The notes under the pieces were generated by a model that was not told where the DNA came from, searched no databases, and saw nothing but the letters and a program-made list of their open reading frames with translations. DNA of 64,000 bases from Lysobacter_F sp035645555 (lineage in GTDB: Bacteria > Pseudomonadota > Gammaproteobacteria > Xanthomonadales > Xanthomonadaceae): NCBI GenBank assembly GCA_035645555.1, contig DASQMI010000092.1, forward strand, positions 1-64,000. The letters are read 5' to 3'. Made by a program: the position numbers and the translations under genes. The first letter of the stretch is position 1. Each line of letters opens with the position of its first letter. This document shows, piece after piece, positions 47,378-55,579 of this stretch.

Positions 47378-48805
47378 ATGAGCGAACAGTTCGACGTCGT
47401 CGTCATCGGCGCCGGCCCGGCCGGCTACCACGCCGCGATCCGCGCCGCGCAGCTGGGCCTGAAGACCGCGTGCATCGACGCGGCGATCGGCAAGGACGGC
47501 AAGCCCGCGCTCGGCGGTACCTGCCTGCGCGTCGGCTGCATTCCGTCCAAGGCGCTGCTCGACAGCTCGCGCCAGTTCTTCAACCTGACCCATCACTTCG
47601 CCGACCACGGCATTTCGGTGGAGAAGCCGAAGATCGACGTCGGCGCGATGGTCGGGCGCAAGGACAAGATCGTGAAGCAGTTCACCGGCGGCATCGCCCA
47701 GCTGTTCAAGGCGAACAAGGTCGCCGCCTACTACGGCTTCGCGACGCTGCACCCCAATCGCGTGGTCAAGGTGAAGCAGCACGACGGCAGCGAGGTCGAG
47801 CTGCGCGGCACCAATGTGATCCTCGCCGCCGGTTCCGACTCGATCGAGCTGCCGTTCGCCAAGTTCGACGGCGAGCACATCGTCGACAACGTCGGCGCGC
47901 TCGACTTCACCGCCGTGCCGAAGCGCCTGGGCGTGATCGGCGCCGGGGTGATCGGCCTCGAGCTCGGCAGCGTGTGGAAGCGCCTCGGCGCCGAGGTGGT
48001 GATCCTGGAGGCGATGCCGGAGTTCCTCGGTGCCGCCGATGCCGACATCGCCAAGGCCGCGCTCAAGGAGTTCAAGAAGCAGGGCCTCGACATCCGTCTC
48101 GGCGCCAAGGTGGCGAAGACCGAGATCAGGAAGGGCGAGGTGCACGTCACCTACGCGGATGCCGCCGGCAAGGAAGACACGCTGGTGGTCGACAAGCTGC
48201 TGGTTGCGGTGGGCCGCAAGGCGGCGACGAAGGGCCTGCTGGCCGAAGGCACCGGCGTGCAGCTCGACGAGCGCGGCCGCATCGTGGTCGACGACCACTG
48301 CCACACCGGCGTGGACGGCGTGTGGGCGGTCGGCGACTGCGTGCGCGGCCCGATGCTCGCGCACAAGGGCTTCGAGGAAGGCATCGCGGTGGCCGAGCTG
48401 ATCGCAGGCCTCCCGGGCCACGTCAACTTCGAAACGATCCCGTGGGTGATCTACACCGAACCGGAGATCGCCTGGGTCGGCAAGACCGAGCAGCAGTGCA
48501 AGGCCGAAGGCATTCCGTACAAGGTCGGCACGTTCCCGTTCGCGGCGGTCGGCCGCGCGGTGGCGATGAACGAGCCGGCGGGCCTGGTGAAGGTGATCGC
48601 GCACGCGGAAACCGACCGCGTGCTCGGCCTGCACCTGTGCGGCGCCAACGTCTCCGAACTGGTGCACGAGGGCGTCATCACCATGGAGTTCAAGGGCGCC
48701 GCCGACGACCTCGCACGGATTTGCCACGCGCACCCGACCATGTCCGAAGCGATCCACGACGCGGCGATGGCGGTCGACAAGCGCGCGATCCACAAGGCCA
48801 ACTGA
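47378..48805 (+). CDS. lpdA: Dihydrolipoyl dehydrogenase (E3)
   Basis: The 475-residue flavoenzyme reoxidises the lipoyl group of SucB and reduces NAD. FAD motif 'VVVIGAGPAGYHAAIRAAQLG', redox disulfide C49/C54 in 'GGTCLRVGCIPSK', NAD motif 'LGVIGAGVIGLELGSVWKRLGAEV' (in pieces), 'AVGDCVRGPMLAHKGFEEG' and the active-site His-Glu pair H452/E457 in 'HAHPTMSEA'. It is the third gene of the 2-oxoglutarate dehydrogenase cluster but is bounded on both sides by GGGATTC-type repeats. Confidence 0.97.
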   Translation: MSEQFDVVVIGAGPAGYHAAIRAAQLGLKTACIDAAIGKDGKPALGGTCLRVGCIPSKALLDSSRQFFNLTHHFADHGISVEKPKIDVGAMVGRKDKIVKQFTGGIAQLFKANKVAAYYGFATLHPNRVVKVKQHDGSEVELRGTNVILAAGSDSIELPFAKFDGEHIVDNVGALDFTAVPKRLGVIGAGVIGLELGSVWKRLGAEVVILEAMPEFLGAADADIAKAALKEFKKQGLDIRLGAKVAKTEIRKGEVHVTYADAAGKEDTLVVDKLLVAVGRKAATKGLLAEGTGVQLDERGRIVVDDHCHTGVDGVWAVGDCVRGPMLAHKGFEEGIAVAELIAGLPGHVNFETIPWVIYTEPEIAWVGKTEQQCKAEGIPYKVGTFPFAAVGRAVAMNEPAGLVKVIAHAETDRVLGLHLCGANVSELVHEGVITMEFKGAADDLARICHAHPTMSEAIHDAAMAVDKRAIHKAN

Positions 48806-48810
48806 GACGA

Positions 48811-48959
48811 CGGGATCCGGGATTGGAGATTCGGGATTCGAAAACCCCGCGCACCTTTGCCCGATCCATCCGATGCAGACGCCAGGCCACGCCTGGCGTT
48901 TGCCATTCGCGAATCCCGAATCCCGATCGCGAATCCCAAATCTCCAATCCCGAATCCCG
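48811..48959. repeat. 30-bp near-perfect inverted repeat of the GGGATTC type after lpdA
   Basis: The arm at 48811-48840 and the reverse complement at 48930-48959 agree at 28 of 30 bases. The 89 bases between contain the lpdA terminator and two more GAATCCC units. With short arms and no gene inside, it has the form of a MITE-like or palindromic element. The following gene starts only 5 bases after the right arm. Confidence 0.8.
48880..48903 (+). terminator. Terminator after lpdA, inside the inverted repeat
   Basis: CGCCAGGC-CAC-GCCTGGCG (48880-48898), an 8-bp perfect stem with a 3-base loop, is followed by TTTG. Confidence 0.65.
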
Positions 48960-48964
48960 CACTC

Positions 48965-49558
48965 ATGAAAAGCATCTGCGTCTATTGCGGTTCCAATGCC
49001 GGCGCCAAGCCGGTCTACGCCGAGCGCGCCGCCGACCTCGGCCGGCGCATCGCCGCCGAGGGCCTCACCCTCGTCTACGGCGGCGGCAACGTCGGTCTGA
49101 TGGGCGTGGTCGCCGATGCGGCGCTCGAAGCCGGCGGTGAGGTGATCGGCGTGATCCCCGAGCACCTCGTGCAGTGGGAAGTGGCGCATCGCGGCCTGAC
49201 CCGGCTGGACGTGGTCGGCTCGATGCACGAGCGCAAGGCGCGGATGTTCGATCTCGCCGACGGCTTCGTCGCCCTGCCCGGCGGCTTCGGCACGCTCGAC
49301 GAGATGTTCGAGATGCTCACCTGGCGCCAGCTCGGCTTGGGCGACAAGCCGTGCGCGTTTCTCGATGTCGACGGCTTCTACGCGCCGCTGATCCAGATGC
49401 TCGACCGCATGGTCGCGGAGCGTTTCCTGCATCCGGACCAGCGCGCCGACGTGTGGTACGGCGAAAGCCAGGACGCGCTGCTGGAGTGGATGCGCGCCTA
49501 CCAGCCGGCGCAGGCCGCCAAGTGGATCGACGAGAAGCGCCGCAACGCGATGCGCTGA
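48965..49558 (+). CDS. LOG family protein (cytokinin riboside phosphoribohydrolase-like, TIGR00730)
   Basis: A 197-residue protein of the LOG family. Motifs: 'ICVYCGSNAGAKPVYAERA', 'LVYGGGNVGLMGVVADAAL', and the PGGxGTxxE signature 'ALPGGFGTLDEMFEMLTW'. LOG enzymes split the N-glycosidic bond of nucleoside 5'-monophosphates, such as AMP or cytokinin nucleotides. ATG 48965 gives the family start MKSICVYCGS; the frame is open upstream only because it crosses the repeat element. No Shine-Dalgarno is seen, as the repeat arm lies right before the start. Confidence 0.9.
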   Translation: MKSICVYCGSNAGAKPVYAERAADLGRRIAAEGLTLVYGGGNVGLMGVVADAALEAGGEVIGVIPEHLVQWEVAHRGLTRLDVVGSMHERKARMFDLADGFVALPGGFGTLDEMFEMLTWRQLGLGDKPCAFLDVDGFYAPLIQMLDRMVAERFLHPDQRADVWYGESQDALLEWMRAYQPAQAAKWIDEKRRNAMR

Positions 49559-49580
49559 GCACGGCGGCTATCATTCGCGC

Positions 49581-50573
<993 letters not shown>

Positions 50574-50631
50574 CTTGCGACGCATGCCTACGCCGCGTGA
50601 AAATGTACGGCCCTCCCCCGGACCCGTACCA

Positions 50632-50997
50632 ATGGCGCGCATCCTGATCGTCGACGACTCGCCGTCCCAGCTCATGGGCATCCGGCGCATCGTCGAAAAA
50701 CTCGGCCACGAGGCGCTGACCGCGGAGGACGGGGCGTCCGGGGTGGAAGTCGCCAAGCGCGAGCTGCCGGATCTGATCCTGATGGACGTGGTGATGCCGA
50801 ACCTCAACGGCTTCCAGGCCACCCGTTCGCTGAGCCGCGAGGAAAGCACCCGGCACATCCCGGTCATCCTGGTCACGACCAAGGACCAGGACACCGACCG
50901 CGTGTGGGGCATGCGCCAAGGTGCGCGCGCCTACATCACCAAGCCGTTCTCGGAAGCCGAACTGGCCGGCGTGATCGGCCAGATGCTGCCGGCCTGA
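50632..50997 (+). CDS. Single-domain response regulator (PilH/CheY-like)
   Basis: A 121-residue receiver domain only. Acid pocket 'LIVDDSP', phosphorylation site D52 in 'LILMDVVMPNLNG', 'VTTKDQDTDRVWGMRQGARAYITKPFSE' (in pieces) with the conserved T, K and Y-type positions. The 'TTKDQxTDxVWGxRQGA' pattern is that of PilH/PilG regulators of twitching motility. There are no pil or chp genes beside it, so the partner kinase is elsewhere. ATG 50632 gives the MARILIVDD start. Confidence 0.88.
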   Translation: MARILIVDDSPSQLMGIRRIVEKLGHEALTAEDGASGVEVAKRELPDLILMDVVMPNLNGFQATRSLSREESTRHIPVILVTTKDQDTDRVWGMRQGARAYITKPFSEAELAGVIGQMLPA

Positions 50998-51010
50998 GCC
51001 GCACCGGCGC

Positions 51011-51904
51011 TCACCCGCGCCGCCAGCCCGACCCGTACGCCTCGCGCAGCGCCTCGTAGGCCTGCTGCTGCGCCTCGGTCTGCGCGCGCGGCGCCAGCAC
51101 CTCCAGCTCCACGATCTGGTCGCCGGGCGGTGCACCGTTGGTGCCCGGCAGGCCGCGTCCGCGCAGGCGCAGTTTGCGCCCGGCCTCCGAACCCGGCGGG
51201 ATGCGCAACTCCACCGGCCCGCCGAGCGTCGGCACGGTGACGCGCGCGCCGAGCGCGGCCTCCCACGGCGCCACCGGGAGCACGTGCACCACGTCGCGCC
51301 CCTCGACGTCGAACTGCGGGTGCGCGGCGTACTCGATCTCCAGCAGCAGGTCGCCGCGGCCGCCCTGTCCGGCCAGGCGGATCTTCTGACCGGGGCGGAT
51401 GCCGCGCGGGATCCTCACCTCGAGCGCGCGGCCGTCGACGTTGATGCGCAGGCTGCGGCCCTCGTAGACCGCTTCCAGCGGCACCGCCAGCCGCGCGCGG
51501 GCGTCGCCACGCCCGTTGCCGGTGCGCGGTCCTGCGCCGGTGCGCCCGCGGCCGAACAGGCTCTCGAAGAAGTCGCTGAAGCCGCCACCGGCGCCGCCGC
51601 CGAAGATCTCGTCGAAATCGAAGTCGCCGCCGCCGTAGCCGCCGCCGAACCCGCCCGGTGGCGGATGGATGTCGTCGCCCGGGCGGTAGCCGCGCGCGCG
51701 CAGGTGGTCGTACGCGGCGCGCTTCTGCGGGTCGCGCAGCGCCTCGTAGGCCTCGTTGACCGCCTTGAACTTTTCCTCGGCGTCGGGCTCCTGGCTGACG
51801 TCCGGGTGGTAGCGCCGCGCGAGCTTGCGATAGGCCGCCTTGATCTCGGCCTCGCCGGCCCCCGGCGCGACGCCGAGCGTCTGGTAGTAGTCCTTGAACT
51901 GCAT
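51011..51904 (-). CDS. cbpA: Class B DnaJ-type co-chaperone (CbpA-like)
   Basis: A 297-residue J protein. The J domain (residues 1-70) has the HPD triad in 'LARRYHPDVSQEPDAEEKF'. A Gly/Phe-rich segment follows ('GGFGGGYGGGDFDFDEIFGGG'-like region, residues 83-115). The substrate-binding C-terminal domains have no zinc fingers, so it is class B. It stimulates DnaK. It is the second gene after hsp20 on the same strand, with 122 bases between that hold a strong hairpin. Confidence 0.92.
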   Translation of the reverse strand: MQFKDYYQTLGVAPGAGEAEIKAAYRKLARRYHPDVSQEPDAEEKFKAVNEAYEALRDPQKRAAYDHLRARGYRPGDDIHPPPGGFGGGYGGGDFDFDEIFGGGAGGGFSDFFESLFGRGRTGAGPRTGNGRGDARARLAVPLEAVYEGRSLRINVDGRALEVRIPRGIRPGQKIRLAGQGGRGDLLLEIEYAAHPQFDVEGRDVVHVLPVAPWEAALGARVTVPTLGGPVELRIPPGSEAGRKLRLRGRGLPGTNGAPPGDQIVELEVLAPRAQTEAQQQAYEALREAYGSGWRRG

Positions 51905-51928
51905 CCGTCAGGCTCCGCACTCGGAAAC

Positions 51929-51962
51929 GCGCTGGCCCGCGACGTTCGCCGCGGGCCAGCGC
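51929..51962. other. 13-bp perfect hairpin between hsp20 and the DnaJ gene
   Basis: GCGCTGGCCCGCG (51929-51941) and its exact complement (51950-51962) are separated by 8 bases. No T-run follows on the minus strand, so it is not a standard terminator. In the hsp20-dnaJ transcript it would sit 25 bases before the dnaJ start and could set how much dnaJ is made or protect the hsp20 message. Confidence 0.7.
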
Positions 51963-52026
51963 AAGGCGACTCGACGGTGGATGTTCGCACGCGCGCGTGG
52001 CGCCGATGCGAACGCCGCCGCGGCGA

Positions 52027-52536
52027 TCAGGCCTGGCTGCCGTTGCCGGTTGCGAGTCGGCGCTCGCCGTTGCCGTTCGGGCGTGCCACCTGGATGCGGC
52101 GCGGCGTGGTCTCCGGCCGCTTCGGGATCACGATCTCCAGCACGCCGTTGTGGCCATGCGCCTCGATGCCGTCGGGGTTGGCGCTGTCCGGCAGCGCGAA
52201 GCGGCGGTGGAAGCTGCCGTAACGGCGCTCGATGCGCGAGAAGCGCGCGTTCTCGGTGCGCAGCTCGCCACGGCGCTCGCCCCGGATGCTGAGGATGCCC
52301 TTGTCCATCGAGACCTCGATCTCGTCCGGGTCGACGCCCGGCAGGTCGGCATACAGCACGAAACGGTCCGGCTCCTCCTTGACGTCCACGTGCGGCACCC
52401 ACTGCGCGGTGACCAGCGACGACTCGTCGGCGGTCTCGCCCATCAGCGGGCTCTCGAACAGCCGGTCGAACATCTGCGTGATCTCCTGCTGCAGCACGCC
52501 CGAACTCGGCCACTGGCTGTAACGGTTGATGTTCAT
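52027..52536 (-). CDS. Small heat shock protein (Hsp20/alpha-crystallin)
   Basis: A 169-residue holdase chaperone. The N-terminal arm 'WPSSGVLQQEITQMFDRLFES' leads to the alpha-crystallin domain ('WVPHVDVKEEPDRFVLYADLPGVDPDEIEVSMDKGILSIRGER', in pieces), with 'YGSFHRRFALPDS' and 'HNGVLEIVIPKRPE', then the I-x-V tail motif in 'RRIQVARP'. It binds unfolding proteins under stress and passes them to DnaK/DnaJ; the next gene codes for a J protein. Confidence 0.94.
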   Translation of the reverse strand: MNINRYSQWPSSGVLQQEITQMFDRLFESPLMGETADESSLVTAQWVPHVDVKEEPDRFVLYADLPGVDPDEIEVSMDKGILSIRGERRGELRTENARFSRIERRYGSFHRRFALPDSANPDGIEAHGHNGVLEIVIPKRPETTPRRIQVARPNGNGERRLATGNGSQA

Positions 52537-52684
52537 TGCGACCTCCTCCTGCTGCTACGGAAGCGGCGACCAAGCCGCCGTCCTGCGCCGCCATCTAGGA
52601 ATCGCGCGCGGGTTTTCAAGGGATTGCGAGCGGCCGGCGCGCCGCCGGTTACCATGTCGCTTCCCCCTCGTTCAGGAGCGCTCC

Positions 52685-53164
52685 ATGTCCATCCAGGTCG
52701 GCGACCGTGTCCCCGAAGTCGTGCTGCAGCGAATCCGCGACGGTGTCGAGGCGATCGACACCCGCACGCTGTTCGACGGACGCAAGGTGGTGCTGTTCGC
52801 GGTGCCCGGCGCGTTCACCCCCACCTGCTCGGAGAAGCACCTGCCCGGCTACGTGGACACGTTCGGCGAGTTCCGCCGTCGCGGCGTGGACGTGGCCTGC
52901 ATGGCGGTGAACGACCCGTTCGTGATGCAGGCCTGGGCCGAGGCGCACAACGTGCCGGACGGGCTGATCATGCTGGCCGACGGCAATGGCGACTTCACCC
53001 GCGCGCTCGGCCTGGAACTGGACGCCAGCGCCTACGGCATGGGCACCCGCGCCAAGCGCTTCGCGATGTACGTCGAGGACGGCGTGGTTCGCGAGCTGCA
53101 CGTGGAAGCGCCGGGCGAATACCGCGTTTCCTCCGCCGAGTTCATGCTCGAACGGCTCGGCTGA
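52685..53164 (+). CDS. Peroxiredoxin, Prx5 (AhpE/thioredoxin-type) subfamily
   Basis: A 159-residue peroxidase. Peroxidatic cysteine C48 in 'PGAFTPTCSEKHLPGY' and a second cysteine C72 in 'GVDVACMAVNDPFVM', both as in Prx5 proteins of proteobacteria. It reduces peroxides with thioredoxin or glutaredoxin. ATG 52685 follows AGGAGCG. It is divergent from hsp20, and its end is 14 bases from the convergent pbpC end. Confidence 0.93.
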   Translation: MSIQVGDRVPEVVLQRIRDGVEAIDTRTLFDGRKVVLFAVPGAFTPTCSEKHLPGYVDTFGEFRRRGVDVACMAVNDPFVMQAWAEAHNVPDGLIMLADGNGDFTRALGLELDASAYGMGTRAKRFAMYVEDGVVRELHVEAPGEYRVSSAEFMLERLG

Positions 53165-53178
53165 GTCGGACAGCCCGC

Positions 53179-55551
53179 TCAGCGCGGGGCGCCGGTCGCC
53201 AGCACGCGGAAACGCACCCGTACCCATGCGCCGGTATCGGCGAGCGCGGTGAGCACGTGCTCGCCGGGCCCGCCCAGATCATGGCGCAGCGGCGCCTCGC
53301 CCTGCGATTCGGCCACCAGCCGACCGTCCAGCAGCCAGCGCACCCGCGCCTGGCTGCCCAGCGCGCGCAGCTCCACCTGCAGGCCGCGGCCGCCGGGCGC
53401 GGCGGCGAGCGTGGCGCCCTCGTGCACGCCTTCGATGCGCAGCGCGGCGCCGGCATCGCGGCCGTCGGGCGCGCAGTCCGGCGCCAGCGGCGGCAGCCGC
53501 GCGGCTTCGCGCCGTGCCTCGGTCAGCCACGGCGACGCCAGCGCCGGCCAGCGCGCGATCGCGCGCGTTGCGCGCCGATGCACGGCGGTGCATTCAGCCG
53601 ACAGCCGCAGGCCGCTGTCGGCGTCGACCTCGAAGCGCTCGATGCCGGGATTCCATAAGCGCGCGTCGCGTTCGGCGAACGTCGGCGGGACCGCGCCGTC
53701 GAGCGTCCACGCGCGCCTGCGCTGCGGGCACAGCGCTGCGGGCAATGTCTCCGCCGAGAGCCCGAGCGGCCAGCAGACCGTGACCGCCGCGACACCCGCC
53801 GGTGGCGGCCGTGGCGCGGCGTCGGCGCGCGCACGCGGCAGGCTGTCGATCACCTCGAACAGCAGCGGCAGCGCGGTCACCGCCCCGTACTGGCCCGGCA
53901 GCGGCGTGCCGTCCGGACGCCCGACCCACACGCCCACGGTGTAGCGGCGCGTGCTGCCCAGCGCCCACGCGTCGCGGAAGCCATAACTGGTGCCGGTCTT
54001 CCACGCCACCCGCGGGCGGCCGCGCGGATCCAGCGCCTCGCCGTCGTCGCCCGGGCGTGGATGCGATTCCAGCACGTCGCGCACGATCCATGCCGCACCG
54101 GGCGACATCAGCCGGCGCTCCACGCGCGGGTCCGCGGCGCGGTAGCGCACGCGCCCGGCGATGCCGCCGCGATTGAGCGCAGCGTAGGCGCCGACCAGAT
54201 CCTCCAGCCGCGCGCCGGTGCCGCCGAGGATCATCGACAGGTTCGGCGCGGCGCCGCGCGGCCAGCGCAGGCGGATGCCGGCATGCGCGAGCCGCGCGTC
54301 GAAGCGCGCGGGGCCGACGCGGTCGAGCAGGTCCACCGCCGGCACGTTGAGCGACAGCCGCAGCGCGTCCGCGGCGCTCACCGGCCCATTGAACGCCATG
54401 TCGAAGTTGGCCGGACGGTAGTCGCCGAACGACTGCGGCGCGTCCACCAGCAGGCTCTCGCTGTGGATCAGCCCGTCGTCGAGCGCGAGCGCGTACAGGA
54501 ACGGCTTGAGCGTGGAACCCGGCGAGCGCCAGGCCCGCACCATGTCGACGTGGCCGAGCCGGGCGGCGTCGGCGAATTCGACCGAACCGACGTACGCACG
54601 CGCCTCGAGGGTGGCGTTGTCGACCACCAGCAGCGCCGCCGAGGTGCGCTCCGGCAGCTGCGAGAAGTACGCGGCCACCCGCTCTTCCAGCGTGCGCTGC
54701 AGTTCGCGATCGACGGTGCTTGCGATCGACACCGCGCGCGGATCGTCGTCACGCAGGCGCTGCGCGAGCAGCGCCGCATGCAGCGGCGGCTGCAACGAGC
54801 GCGCAACCACGGCTTCGATGCGCGCGTCGCGCACGTCGGCAGGTGCCCACACGCCGAGCGCCGACATCCGCGCCAGCACCTTGTCGCGCGCGGCGCGCGC
54901 GGCTTGCGGATGGCGGTCCGGGCGGAGCCGGCTGGGCGCCTGCGGCAACACCGCGAGCAACGCCGCCTCCGCATGAGACAGCCGTGACGCGGGCTTGCCG
55001 AGATACGCCCAGCTCGCCGCCTCGACCCCGTGCACGGTGCCGCCGAACGGTGCGTGGTTGACGTAGAGGGTGAGGATCTCGCGCTTGGACAGGTGCGCTT
55101 CCAGCTGCAGTGCGCGCAGGACCTGCTTGAGCTTGCCCCACGGCGTGCGCGAATGCGGATCGAGGATGCGCGCGACCTGCATGGTCAGCGTCGAACCGCC
55201 GGAAACCACGCGCCCGCTGCGCGCCATCTGCCACGCGGCGCGCACCATCGCCACCGGATTGACGCCGGCGTGCTTCCAGAACCAGCGGTCCTCGTAGTGC
55301 AGCAGCACCTCGCGATACAGCGGCGATACCTGCTCGAGCGTCACCGGGTAGCGCCACAGCCCGTGGCGGTCGGGAAAAGCGCGCAGCGGCACGCCGTCGC
55401 GCGCGCGGACGACCGCGCCGGCGTTGCGCGGATCCGGCAACGGCAGCGGGAACGCGAGGTCGAGCAACATCGCCGCGCTGAGTCCAGCCAGCAGCGCGAG
55501 CGTCGCCTGCAGCAGGCGCCTCCTGCGTCGACCGTTCGCGTGCTGCCGCAT
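53179..55551 (-). CDS. pbpC: Penicillin-binding protein 1C
   Basis: A 790-residue bifunctional-type PBP anchored by one N-terminal membrane helix ('LLQATLALLAGLSAAMLLDLAF', in part). Glycosyltransferase domain: 'LLHYEDRWFWKHAGVNPVAM', 'GGSTLTMQVAR' and 'KREILTLYVNHAPFGG'. Transpeptidase domain: 'SPGSTLKPFLYALALDDG' (SxxK), 'SLNVPAV' (SxN) and 'KTGTSYGFRDAWALG' (KTG). The C-terminal PBP1C-specific domain (about residues 690-790) follows. A GTG directly ahead of the ATG (55554) is an alternative start. It lies 28 bases after the alpha-2-macroglobulin gene, and this pairing is conserved in many gram-negative bacteria. Confidence 0.95.
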   Translation of the reverse strand: MRQHANGRRRRRLLQATLALLAGLSAAMLLDLAFPLPLPDPRNAGAVVRARDGVPLRAFPDRHGLWRYPVTLEQVSPLYREVLLHYEDRWFWKHAGVNPVAMVRAAWQMARSGRVVSGGSTLTMQVARILDPHSRTPWGKLKQVLRALQLEAHLSKREILTLYVNHAPFGGTVHGVEAASWAYLGKPASRLSHAEAALLAVLPQAPSRLRPDRHPQAARAARDKVLARMSALGVWAPADVRDARIEAVVARSLQPPLHAALLAQRLRDDDPRAVSIASTVDRELQRTLEERVAAYFSQLPERTSAALLVVDNATLEARAYVGSVEFADAARLGHVDMVRAWRSPGSTLKPFLYALALDDGLIHSESLLVDAPQSFGDYRPANFDMAFNGPVSAADALRLSLNVPAVDLLDRVGPARFDARLAHAGIRLRWPRGAAPNLSMILGGTGARLEDLVGAYAALNRGGIAGRVRYRAADPRVERRLMSPGAAWIVRDVLESHPRPGDDGEALDPRGRPRVAWKTGTSYGFRDAWALGSTRRYTVGVWVGRPDGTPLPGQYGAVTALPLLFEVIDSLPRARADAAPRPPPAGVAAVTVCWPLGLSAETLPAALCPQRRRAWTLDGAVPPTFAERDARLWNPGIERFEVDADSGLRLSAECTAVHRRATRAIARWPALASPWLTEARREAARLPPLAPDCAPDGRDAGAALRIEGVHEGATLAAAPGGRGLQVELRALGSQARVRWLLDGRLVAESQGEAPLRHDLGGPGEHVLTALADTGAWVRVRFRVLATGAPR

Positions 55552-55579
55552 CACCCGCTCGCATCCGCCATGCCGTCGC

